Positions 1 through 6,564 are shown, counted from the stretch's first letter. The stretch is 7,805 bases of DNA from Bacteroidales bacterium (GCA_017507285.1 JAFWBF010000037.1:1-7805), one strand, 5' to 3'. Numbers and translations are program-made. Notes: generated by a model from the sequence alone, not told the origin.

Positions 1-1
1 A

Positions 2-2629
2 TGGAACGGAGTTACATTTAATTCTACAAAAGACACTACCATAGTATTAATAGGAAATCATGGCGTTGATAGTTCTGTATATATGAATGTGACAGTATTG
101 CGAAATACAACATCCATAATACATGATACCATACTAGAAAATCAATTACCTTGGAGATATTTAGGAGTTGATTTTGTAACAGATATAACAGATACAACAT
201 TTATAATTCCAAATACATCCGGTTGTGATAGTATAATAACATATAGTTTGTATGTTTATAGAAATGTTTCAACTACTATAGATTCATCTATATGTGAAAA
301 CTATTTACCACTGGTATGGAACGGAGTTACATTTAATACTTCAGGAGACACATCTGTAGTATTACGTGGCATTCATGGAGTAGATAGTACAATATATATG
401 AATGTAACCGTATTTAGAAATACATCAGTAGTTAAACACGATACTATAATAGAAAACCAATTACCTTGGATTTATCTAGGAGAGGAGTTTTCAACAGATA
501 TTACCGATACTACTTTGATTATTCCCAATGCTGCCGGTTGTGATAGTATAATAACCTATAGTTTATATGTTCATCGAAATGTTTCAACAATATTGGATTC
601 ATCTATATGTGAAAACTATTTACCACTGGTATGGAACGGAGTTACATTTAATTCTACAAAAGACACTACCATAGTATTAATAGGAAATCATGGTATTGAT
701 AGCTCTGTACACATGCATGTAACAGTACTACAAAATACAACAGCTACAATACATGATAGTATAATAGAGAATCAATTGCCATGGTCATATTTAGGAATTG
801 AGTTTACTACGGACATTAGTGATACTACATTTATAATTCCAAATACAGTAGGCTGCGATAGTATAATAACATATAGTTTACACGTACACAGAAATGTTAC
901 TACTTTTGTTGACACATCTGTATGTGAAAACTTCTTACCTTTCATTTGGAACGGAGTAGAATTTAATACAACAAGTAGCAGGTCTGTGCTTTTGATTGGA
1001 GAACATGGAATAGACAGCACCGTAAATATGAACGTTACTGTATTAGAAAACACTACAGCAACACGTTTGGATACCATAGTTGAAAACCAATTGCCATGGA
1101 ATTACTTAGGAACTATATTTACTACCGATATAGTTGACACAACATTGATAACTCAAAATGTAGCGGGTTGCGATAGCATAATAACATATAGTTTACATGT
1201 CTACAGAAATGTTTATACCTATTTGGATTCTTCTGTTTGCGAAAATAAATTACCCTTGATTTGGAATGGAATAGAATTTAATACAGTGTTTGATAGTTCA
1301 GCAATATTAATTGGAGAACATGGGGTAGACAGCATTGTAAACATGAGCGTTTCTGTAATAGAAAACCCAACAGCTACAATACACGACACTATAATTGAAA
1401 ACCAATTGCCATGGACATACTTAGGAGTAAACTTTACTACAGATATTTCCGATACAACATTTGTTATTCCAAACGCTTCTGATTGCGATAGCTTGATAAA
1501 CTATAATTTACACGTACGCAGAAATGTTTCAACAAGTATAGATTCATCTACATGTGAAAACTATTTACCATTGGTCTGGAACGGAGTAACATTTAATACT
1601 TCAGGAGATACATCTGTGGTATTAGTTGGCAAACATGGAGTAGATAGTACTGTAAATATGAACGTTACTGTACTACAAAATACAAGAGCAGTAAGATACG
1701 ATACCATAATTGAAAATCAATTACCTTGGAATTATTTAGGATTCAATTTTACAGATGACATTACAGATACAACTTTGACAACTCAAAATGTAGCGGGTTG
1801 CGATAGCATAATAACATATAGTTTACATGTCTACAGAAATGTTTCTACCTATTTGGATTCTTCTGTTTGCGAAAATAAATTACCCTTGATTTGGAATGGA
1901 ATAGAATTTAATAGAGCATTTGATAGTTCAGCAATATTAATTGGCGAGCATGGGGTAGACAGCATTGTAAGCATGAGGGTTTCTGTGGTAGAAAACCCAA
2001 CAGCTACAATACACGACACAATAATAGAGAATCAATTGCCATGGACTTATTTAGGAGTTGAATTTAGAACAGATGTTTCCGACACAACATTTGTTGTTCC
2101 AAACACATCTGGTTGCGACAGCTTAATAACATATAACCTATATGTACACTGGAACAGTACAACAATCTTAGACTCTTCGATTTGCGAAAACAATCTACCT
2201 CTAATATGGAATGGTATAGAATTTAATAGTTCAAGTGATAGCTCTGTGGTATTGATAGGCAGATATGGTGTTGACAGTATTGTTAATATGCACGTTACAG
2301 TACTACAAAATAGCACTGCAATCATATCAGACACTGTACTTGAAAACCAATTACCACATAGATATTTGGATATTATATTCACTACCGATATTGACACAAC
2401 ATTAATAATATCAAATGCAGTCGGTTGCGATAGCATAATATCGTACAGCTTACATGTAAATAGAAACATCTATATCGAATTAGATTCGGCCATTTGTGAA
2501 AATAATTTACCTTTTGTTTGGTACGGAGTAGAATTTAATTCTGCAGGTGACACTATAGTTACAGTTCCAGTTAGAAACATTGATGGAATAGATAGCGTTA
2601 TTACATTGCACGTTGATATTTTACCTACA
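2..2629 (+). repeat. 315-bp coding tandem repeat (A/B module pairs)
   Basis: Eight full pairs plus a partial B unit lie in register. A modules start at 107, 422, 737, 1052, 1367, 1682, 1997 and 2312; B modules start at 266, 581, 896, 1211, 1526, 1841, 2156 and 2468. A is 159 bp and B is 156 bp, giving a 315-bp period. The last pair is irregular: A8 is one residue short and its LPW is LPH, and B8 is two residues longer. A and B appear to be two diverged versions of one ancestral GCDS-type module, since both keep the order LP, aromatic/W, G-x-x-F, then G-[C/V/I]-D-S followed by an alternating beta-strand. Confidence 0.95.
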
Positions 2630-3304
2630 TTTAGCAGTGTCGATGATGTTTATTTATGCTATGGCGATTCGTTGATATGGATTGATGGCAACACTTATTA
2701 TTCAAATACAAATGAGCCTATATTTATTTTAGAAGCAAGTAATGGTTGCGACAGCATAATCAATTTGCATTTAAGAGTAGATGAGGGTAAAATAGTATCG
2801 AGGATGAAAGTTTCGCCCACTATGGTAACTCACGAACAAAGAATGATTGATTTGGTTGATTTGAGCGAATACAGTTCGGATAGAATATGGGTATTGCCCG
2901 ACATGGTATCGACAAATAAAATATGCCGTTACGAATATCCGATAGACAAAGATTCGGTGGAAATAACTCTTATTGCTTATAATGAACACGAATGTTCCGA
3001 TACTTCTAGAACTATAGTGAGGATGGATGGCGACATATTTGTGCCAAATGCATTTACACCAAATATGGAATCTAACAATAAATTCTTTGTCGTAACAAAG
3101 AACATCAATTCAATCAATGTACGAATTTATGATAGAAATGGTGGATTCATCTATCAATACAATACATTGGATGGCGAATGGGATGGTCGAAGAAATGGTC
3201 AAGTATGTCCGCAAGGTTCATACGTTTATCGAATAGAATACACTACCAAAGCCAATCCTAATGAATTGAAAACACGTATAGGCACTGTTACTTTGTTAAG
3301 ATAG
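2..3304 (+). CDS. Giant repetitive T9SS-secreted surface protein (C-terminal part)
   Basis: The frame is open from the left edge, so the true start lies upstream and 1100 residues are visible. From the N-terminus there is a partial B module, eight A/B pairs (A about 53 aa with ENQLPW and GCDSI; B about 52 aa with CENxLP, WNGV and GVDS), one module with both cysteines (nt 2630-2779), a PKD-like segment (nt 2780-3028) and a 91-residue terminal domain (nt 3029-3301). That last domain starts FVPNAFTPN, contains IYDRNG and WDGRRNG, and ends GTVTLLR. This is the type B sorting domain (CHU_C / gliding-motility C-terminal family), which directs export through the type IX secretion system, so the protein should be extracellular or cell-surface. 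Family members act as adhesins or structural surface proteins; the exact role here is unknown. Codon use is rich in ATA, TTA and AGA. The many synonymous differences between modules suggest selection on protein sequence. Confidence 0.9.
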   Translation, partial: WNGVTFNSTKDTTIVLIGNHGVDSSVYMNVTVLRNTTSIIHDTILENQLPWRYLGVDFVTDITDTTFIIPNTSGCDSIITYSLYVYRNVSTTIDSSICENYLPLVWNGVTFNTSGDTSVVLRGIHGVDSTIYMNVTVFRNTSVVKHDTIIENQLPWIYLGEEFSTDITDTTLIIPNAAGCDSIITYSLYVHRNVSTILDSSICENYLPLVWNGVTFNSTKDTTIVLIGNHGIDSSVHMHVTVLQNTTATIHDSIIENQLPWSYLGIEFTTDISDTTFIIPNTVGCDSIITYSLHVHRNVTTFVDTSVCENFLPFIWNGVEFNTTSSRSVLLIGEHGIDSTVNMNVTVLENTTATRLDTIVENQLPWNYLGTIFTTDIVDTTLITQNVAGCDSIITYSLHVYRNVYTYLDSSVCENKLPLIWNGIEFNTVFDSSAILIGEHGVDSIVNMSVSVIENPTATIHDTIIENQLPWTYLGVNFTTDISDTTFVIPNASDCDSLINYNLHVRRNVSTSIDSSTCENYLPLVWNGVTFNTSGDTSVVLVGKHGVDSTVNMNVTVLQNTRAVRYDTIIENQLPWNYLGFNFTDDITDTTLTTQNVAGCDSIITYSLHVYRNVSTYLDSSVCENKLPLIWNGIEFNRAFDSSAILIGEHGVDSIVSMRVSVVENPTATIHDTIIENQLPWTYLGVEFRTDVSDTTFVVPNTSGCDSLITYNLYVHWNSTTILDSSICENNLPLIWNGIEFNSSSDSSVVLIGRYGVDSIVNMHVTVLQNSTAIISDTVLENQLPHRYLDIIFTTDIDTTLIISNAVGCDSIISYSLHVNRNIYIELDSAICENNLPFVWYGVEFNSAGDTIVTVPVRNIDGIDSVITLHVDILPTFSSVDDVYLCYGDSLIWIDGNTYYSNTNEPIFILEASNGCDSIINLHLRVDEGKIVSRMKVSPTMVTHEQRMIDLVDLSEYSSDRIWVLPDMVSTNKICRYEYPIDKDSVEITLIAYNEHECSDTSRTIVRMDGDIFVPNAFTPNMESNNKFFVVTKNINSINVRIYDRNGGFIYQYNTLDGEWDGRRNGQVCPQGSYVYRIEYTTKANPNELKTRIGTVTLLR
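1151..1996 (+). repeat. Two-unit (630-bp) higher-order duplication inside the array
   Basis: Positions 1151-1283 match 1781-1913 with a single mismatch (1215 versus 1845), an offset of 630 bp, or exactly two 315-bp units. Similarity stays high through the rest of modules B4/B6 and into A5/A7. Positions 1 to about 63 likewise match 631 to about 693. Copies offset by one unit are visibly less alike, so the array has been homogenised or expanded in two-unit steps. Confidence 0.85.
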
Positions 3305-3421
3305 GTAAAGACTACCTGTTGGCTGAAAGAAAATCGAGGATGTTTAGTCATGTAAATTCACGCTTAGAAATGCTACGACATACAAATTATAAAACAGACC
3401 CTATCGACTAATAAAATTTCA

Positions 3422-3509
3422 CTCACGAGGGAGATTTATCTACATCACGTAGTAGTTACATTTCCCTCACGAGGGAATTTCATCTACCTCACGAGGGAAG
3501 TTTGAGACT
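3422..3509. repeat. 22-bp-period array of dyad-symmetric elements
   Basis: Four consecutive 22-bp units start at 3422, 3444, 3466 and 3488. Units 1, 3 and 4 begin with the identical 11-mer CTCACGAGGGA; unit 2 is degenerate (ATCACGTAGTA, 7 of 11). With its flank, unit 3 forms a near-perfect palindrome: TTCCCTC (3462-3468), a 2-nt centre AC, then GAGGGAA (3471-3477). Units 1 and 4 keep shorter arms. The 22-bp spacing is about two helical turns, so all units would face the same side of the DNA. That suits a row of protein-binding sites upstream of the barrel gene, but no regulator is identified. Confidence 0.75.
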
Positions 3510-3552
3510 ATATATTGTCCTACGGTTGACTGTATAATATCACGGTTATCAC

Positions 3553-3593
3553 ACCCTATTGTAACCCGATTGATGATAGGGTATAATTTTTTT
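3553..3593 (+). terminator. Weak terminator-like hairpin
   Basis: ACCCTAT (3553-3559) can pair with ATAGGGT (3576-3582) across a 16-nt loop. A T-rich stretch follows, with a run of seven or so T ending near 3593. It lies about 250 bp after the stop of the surface-protein gene and could end that transcript. The long loop and modest stem make it uncertain. Confidence 0.4.
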
Positions 3594-3622
3594 AAGTCAT
3601 CATCAGGTAATAACATCAATAT

Positions 3623-3653
3623 TTTGCCATCTGATTTTTTTTTTGTACTTTTG
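3623..3653 (+). promoter_or_regulatory. Bacteroidota-type promoter for the barrel gene
   Basis: TTTG at 3623-3626 is followed, after a 19-nt spacer that includes a T-tract, by TACTTTTG at 3646-3653. This matches the -33 TTG / -7 TAnnTTTG arrangement used by the primary sigma factor of this phylum. The -7 element ends only 4 nt before the ATG at 3658, so the predicted transcript start falls at or next to the start codon. Confidence 0.7.
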
Positions 3654-3657
3654 CAAA

Positions 3658-4899
3658 ATGATAGGGAAAGGTAAAGAAGTAATAATATTATTGATTATTG
3701 TTGTATTAGGCACAAATAATTGCAGGGGACAAATTGCATATTTGTTCAATGATTTGCCGTTGATAGACAGCTCCGAAATAAAAAAGCTATATCTGGAAGT
3801 GGATGTCCTTAGTTTTTTCAAGAACAACGAGTTTACTGGCGAGAAAGTAAAAGGCTATACATTGCCGGGTTTTTGCATGTCTCCGCACCTATCGTTGGCA
3901 TTTTCCAAAAATGTACGAATGGAGGTAGGTGCAAATATTTTACGCTATTGGGGGAGCGAAATCTACCCATGCTATAGCTACTTAGGCATTGCCGAATGGG
4001 AAAGTGAACGCTACCAAAAAGGAGTACACATCCTTCCCATTATGAGAGCTCAATTTTCGATTACAGATAGTTTTCATATTGTATTTGGAACATTGTACAA
4101 CAGAAATAGTCATTTACTATGTACCCCATTGTACAACAATGAACTAAACTACACCTCCGACCGTGAAAGCGGAATACAAATACTGTATGACAATCGTTTT
4201 CATTCGTCGGATTTATGGGTAAATTGGCAGAGCTTTATATTCGAAAACGACATCCATCAAGAGATGTTTGTATTTGGTTATAGCTCAAGAACAAATATCA
4301 TAAAAACAGATTATGGGTTGGAGATAGGCATTCCACTACAATTTGTGGCACAACACCGAGGTGGCGAAGTAAATATTGCCGAAACCCACTCAATACAAAC
4401 CTATTCCAACTATGCTGCAGGACTTTTTGGCAAATATTCGTTTGGAGGAAAATACTTTAAAGATATCACTTTTGCGTGCTATTATATCGGCTTCACTCAG
4501 AATGTTGGCACTCTATACCCTTTCAACAACGGCTGGGCAATATACCCCGAACTAAGCATAAGGATACATGATTTTCAACTAGATATGGGATATTTTGTAG
4601 GGAAAGATTTCATATCCCTACTTGGCTCGCCACATTTTGGCAACATATCGGCCAAAACCCCCGACATGATTTTCGACAAGATGGATATGTTTATGGCAGA
4701 AATAGAGTATTGCTATCACAAAAGCAAATATTTCTCATTTGGTATAGAAGGTAGTTTTATCCACTATTTCCCCTACACGAGTTTCCGCCCCGAGTATGGC
4801 ACAATGGAACGCAAGAGAGCCAATTCATTTTCATTCGGACTTTTCCTGGACATCAATCCACGCATACGCATTGCCAACCTAAAGCCCAATATCGAATAG
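3658..4899 (+). CDS. Exported probable outer-membrane beta-barrel protein, unknown function
   Basis: The product has 413 residues. I chose the ATG at 3658 because it gives a clean signal peptide: a charged start (MIGKGKE), a hydrophobic core at about residues 8-18, and a probable cleavage after residue 24 (CRG|Q). A TTG 15 bases upstream is in frame but lies inside the -7 promoter element. The mature part is rich in aromatic residues and in short alternating polar/hydrophobic stretches (for example LWVNWQSFIF, DITFACYYIGF, FSFGIEGSFIHYF), which look like amphipathic strands of an outer-membrane barrel. From memory it resembles exported Bacteroidales proteins with an LSP/GANI-type N-terminal region that have no assigned function; that link is tentative. 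No lipobox, enzyme motif or TonB-receptor plug is visible. It appears monocistronic, with its own promoter. Confidence 0.75.
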   Translation: MIGKGKEVIILLIIVVLGTNNCRGQIAYLFNDLPLIDSSEIKKLYLEVDVLSFFKNNEFTGEKVKGYTLPGFCMSPHLSLAFSKNVRMEVGANILRYWGSEIYPCYSYLGIAEWESERYQKGVHILPIMRAQFSITDSFHIVFGTLYNRNSHLLCTPLYNNELNYTSDRESGIQILYDNRFHSSDLWVNWQSFIFENDIHQEMFVFGYSSRTNIIKTDYGLEIGIPLQFVAQHRGGEVNIAETHSIQTYSNYAAGLFGKYSFGGKYFKDITFACYYIGFTQNVGTLYPFNNGWAIYPELSIRIHDFQLDMGYFVGKDFISLLGSPHFGNISAKTPDMIFDKMDMFMAEIEYCYHKSKYFSFGIEGSFIHYFPYTSFRPEYGTMERKRANSFSFGLFLDINPRIRIANLKPNIE

Positions 4900-4984
4900 A
4901 TACATAAAAATATGACAACCACACATATATACTACAGGAGGAAAGAAAATTATATTTTTTCCATAAAAAACAGAAAAAAAAACG

Positions 4985-4992
4985 TATCTTTG
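4985..4992 (+). promoter_or_regulatory. -7 promoter element of kdd
   Basis: TATCTTTG is a perfect TAnnTTTG match. It predicts a transcript start near 4996 and a leader of about 60 nt, AT-rich and without a Shine-Dalgarno sequence. The -33 position holds only a T-tract (4955-4960) rather than a clear TTG. Confidence 0.65.
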
Positions 4993-5058
4993 TCATCAAA
5001 TATAATGTAGCATAGGATAATATAACAAATTAATTATTAACAATATAAACTAAGTATC

Positions 5059-6132
5059 ATGCAAAAAAAAGGAAACAAATACGGTACACACCGCGTTATT
5101 GAACCTAAAGGAGTATTGCCACAACCGGCAAATAAGATAGACAACAACATGGACGAAATCTATGATAATGAAATTCTTATTGATGTTCAAACATTAAATG
5201 TAGACTCTGCTTCTTTCACAGATATTCATGAGTATGCAAAGAAACAAGCTGGAGAAGGTGCTTCAGAAGAGCAAGTTTTGGAAGAAATAAAGAAAGAAAT
5301 GCTCTACAATGTAGAACTACAAGGGAAACATAGAAATCGTCGTACAGGCTCTGGCGGCATGTTGCTTGGTACTGTAGAAAAAATAGGTGATGCTTTAAAA
5401 GGCAAAATCGATTTGAAAGAAGGTGACAAGATAGCTACATTGGTATCGTTGTCATTGACTCCTCTTCGTATCGACAAGATAAAAGAAATCCGCAAAGACG
5501 TTGACCAAGTGGACATCGAAGGTAAAGCTATCCTTTTCGAAAGCGGTATATATGCAAAAATTCCAACCGATATGCCTGAAAAATTAGCTCTTTCAGCATT
5601 GGACGTAGCCGGTGCCCCAGCTCAAACTGCAAAACTTTGCAAACCCGGCGATACAGTTCTTATCATCGGAGCCGGTGGAAAATCGGGTATGCTTTGTTGC
5701 TACGAAGCCAAGAAACGTGTAGGTGTAACAGGTAAAGTTATAGGTATGTGCCACAGCCAAAAATCAACCGAACGCTTGCAAAAACTTGGTTTCTGCGATG
5801 TTGTTTTTGCCGGAAACGCTACAGACCCTGTTGCTATGGTTGAAAAAATCAGCGAACTTACAAACGGCGAAATGGCCGACATTACTATCAACAACGTTAA
5901 CGTTTCGGATACTGAAATGACTAGCGTACTTTGCACTAAGAACACTGGTACCGTTTATTTCTTCTCGATGGCTACAAGCTTTACAAAAGCAGCATTGGGA
6001 GCCGAAGGAGTTGGCAGCGATGTAACTATGATTATAGGTAACGGATATACTAAAGGTCACGCCGAAATTACATTGCAAGAACTTCGCGAAAACGAAGAAC
6101 TTCGCAAAATATTTGAAGAACTTTACGCTTAA
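5059..6132 (+). CDS. kdd: L-erythro-3,5-diaminohexanoate dehydrogenase
   Basis: The product has 357 residues, close to the family's usual length. It catalyses NAD(P)-dependent oxidative deamination of L-erythro-3,5-diaminohexanoate to 5-amino-3-oxohexanoate and ammonium, a middle step of the lysine fermentation route (after lysine 2,3-aminomutase and beta-lysine 5,6-aminomutase, before the keto-acid cleavage enzyme). I recognise the family by its N-terminal signature (YGTHRVIEPKGVLPQPA, residues 8-24) and the ILIDVQTLNVDSASF segment (39-53). It also has a Rossmann nucleotide-binding loop GAGGKSG at residues 204-210, preceded by the hydrophobic strand TVLII. The ATG at 5059 is the natural start because the signature begins 8 residues later. 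It is cytoplasmic and soluble. Unusually, no other kam/kce/kal gene is adjacent; a strong terminator follows, so it seems to be transcribed alone. Confidence 0.93.
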   Translation: MQKKGNKYGTHRVIEPKGVLPQPANKIDNNMDEIYDNEILIDVQTLNVDSASFTDIHEYAKKQAGEGASEEQVLEEIKKEMLYNVELQGKHRNRRTGSGGMLLGTVEKIGDALKGKIDLKEGDKIATLVSLSLTPLRIDKIKEIRKDVDQVDIEGKAILFESGIYAKIPTDMPEKLALSALDVAGAPAQTAKLCKPGDTVLIIGAGGKSGMLCCYEAKKRVGVTGKVIGMCHSQKSTERLQKLGFCDVVFAGNATDPVAMVEKISELTNGEMADITINNVNVSDTEMTSVLCTKNTGTVYFFSMATSFTKAALGAEGVGSDVTMIIGNGYTKGHAEITLQELRENEELRKIFEELYA

Positions 6133-6154
6133 TACATACAATAACCGTTTAAGC

Positions 6155-6191
6155 AAAACGGTAGTACTGCATGGAGTACTACCGTTTTTTT
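6155..6191 (+). terminator. Strong rho-independent terminator of kdd
   Basis: A perfect 14-bp stem pairs 6155-6168 (AAAACGGTAGTACT) with 6175-6188 around the 6-nt loop GCATGG. It runs into a T-tract at 6185-6191, 22 bases after the kdd stop codon. The A-tract on the 5' side means it could also work on the opposite strand. Confidence 0.93.
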
Positions 6192-6333
6192 GCTCTATAC
6201 CCCAAGCTTCACCCAGTCTATTACCACCCCAAAAGTCAAAAAACAACTCGAAGCCATACATCTCAAAAACGAGTATAACAATAATATCAAGTTTTTTTTT
6301 CGAACAACAGTAGTTTAATTCAAAAAAAAAATG

Positions 6334-6341
6334 TACATTTG
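6334..6341 (+). promoter_or_regulatory. Distal promoter P1 (-7 element) of EF-G2-like gene
   Basis: TACATTTG is a perfect TAnnTTTG match just after an A-tract (6322-6331). It lies inside the 12-bp perfect palindrome AAATGTACATTT (6329-6340). The -33 region (around 6312-6316, TAGTTT) is only a partial match. The predicted transcript start is near 6345. Confidence 0.6.
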
Positions 6342-6347
6342 TGCTTT

Positions 6348-6375
6348 CAAACAAGACCATAAAAAAGCTTGTTTG
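6348..6375 (+). promoter_or_regulatory. Predicted 5'-terminal stem-loop of the P1 transcript
   Basis: CAAACAAG (6348-6355) is a perfect reverse complement of CTTGTTTG (6368-6375), giving an 8-bp stem and 12-nt loop. It begins about 3 nt after the start expected from P1. There is no immediate U-tract, so it does not look like a terminator. A hairpin at the very 5' end could stabilise the mRNA. Confidence 0.45.
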
Positions 6376-6438
6376 TTTGTACAATTATTTGTTTATCAAA
6401 GGCTATAGCAAGATATACTTACACTATAGTTACCTACT

Positions 6439-6459
6439 AAATGTACAAAAATACATTTG
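6439..6459 (+). promoter_or_regulatory. Proximal promoter P2 overlapping a 20-bp operator-like dyad
   Basis: TACATTTG at 6452-6459 is a second perfect -7 element. It forms the right arm of the perfect inverted repeat AAATGTA (6439-6445), 6-nt spacer, TACATTT (6452-6458). A protein bound to this dyad would cover the -7 element. An outer inverted repeat, CCTACT (6433-6438) and AGTAGG (6473-6478), brackets it. The -33 match is weak. The predicted transcript start is near 6463. Confidence 0.55.
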
Positions 6460-6564
6460 ATATTAATGATAAAGTAGGCAAATTGAGATGTGAATTTCTT
6501 GTACAAGTTAAAGTTAGAAGCAAATATTATATAAGTAAAAACATATAAAAACATAATACAACAG

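Larger units (their letters stand above)
3305..3657. other. Non-coding interval between surface-protein gene and barrel gene
   Basis: No convincing gene lies in these 353 bases. It holds, in order, a small stem at the stop codon (AGGTA 3303-3307 with TACCT 3313-3317, no U-tract), a 22-bp-period dyad array (3422-3509), a weak terminator-like hairpin (3553-3593), and a Bacteroidota-type promoter (3623-3653) directly abutting the next start codon. Confidence 0.7.
6192..6564. other. Long non-coding leader region of the EF-G2-like gene
   Basis: These 373 bases hold no supported gene. The first 100 bases (6192-6291) show nothing I can assign. They are followed by a 9-T tract (6292-6300), a 10-A tract (6322-6331), two perfect -7 promoter elements (6334-6341 and 6452-6459), a hairpin at 6348-6375 and four TGTACA sites. 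Transcripts from the two promoters would have leaders of about 220 and 100 nt. Confidence 0.7.

Noticed and set aside
772..1077. Antisense open frame opposite the repeats (also 2047-2469 and 2771-2989)
   Set aside because: These mirror the sense modules, have no promoter, and owe their length to the repetitive sense coding.
3340..3411. 23-codon ORF just after the surface-protein gene
   Set aside because: No promoter, no recognisable peptide features, and a length expected by chance.
3422..3509. CRISPR array
   Set aside because: The conserved part is only 11 bp, the period is 22 bp and the intervening bases are not spacer-like; no cas genes are present.
3533..3538. TATAAT, a sigma-70-like -10 box
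   Set aside because: Bacteroidota primary sigma uses TAnnTTTG; there is no properly spaced -35 and the region is AT-rich.
3643..3657. In-frame TTG start upstream of the barrel gene
   Set aside because: It lies inside the -7 promoter element and would put five extra residues before a good signal peptide.
4936..4942. AGGAGGA resembling a Shine-Dalgarno site
   Set aside because: No start codon follows at a useful distance, and genes of this phylum rarely use such sites.
4940..4962. Hairpin GGAAAGAAAA / UAUUUUUUCC after the barrel gene
   Set aside because: Imperfect, almost all A-U pairs, and not followed by a U-tract; probably incidental to base composition.
6113..6313. 66-codon + strand frame overlapping the kdd end
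   Set aside because: It reads through the kdd terminator hairpin and low-complexity A/T tracts; no promoter or family resemblance.
5764..6384. 206-codon antisense open frame across the 3' half of kdd, and 5700-5945
   Set aside because: Shadow of kdd codon structure; it starts in a non-coding leader and spans the strong terminator.
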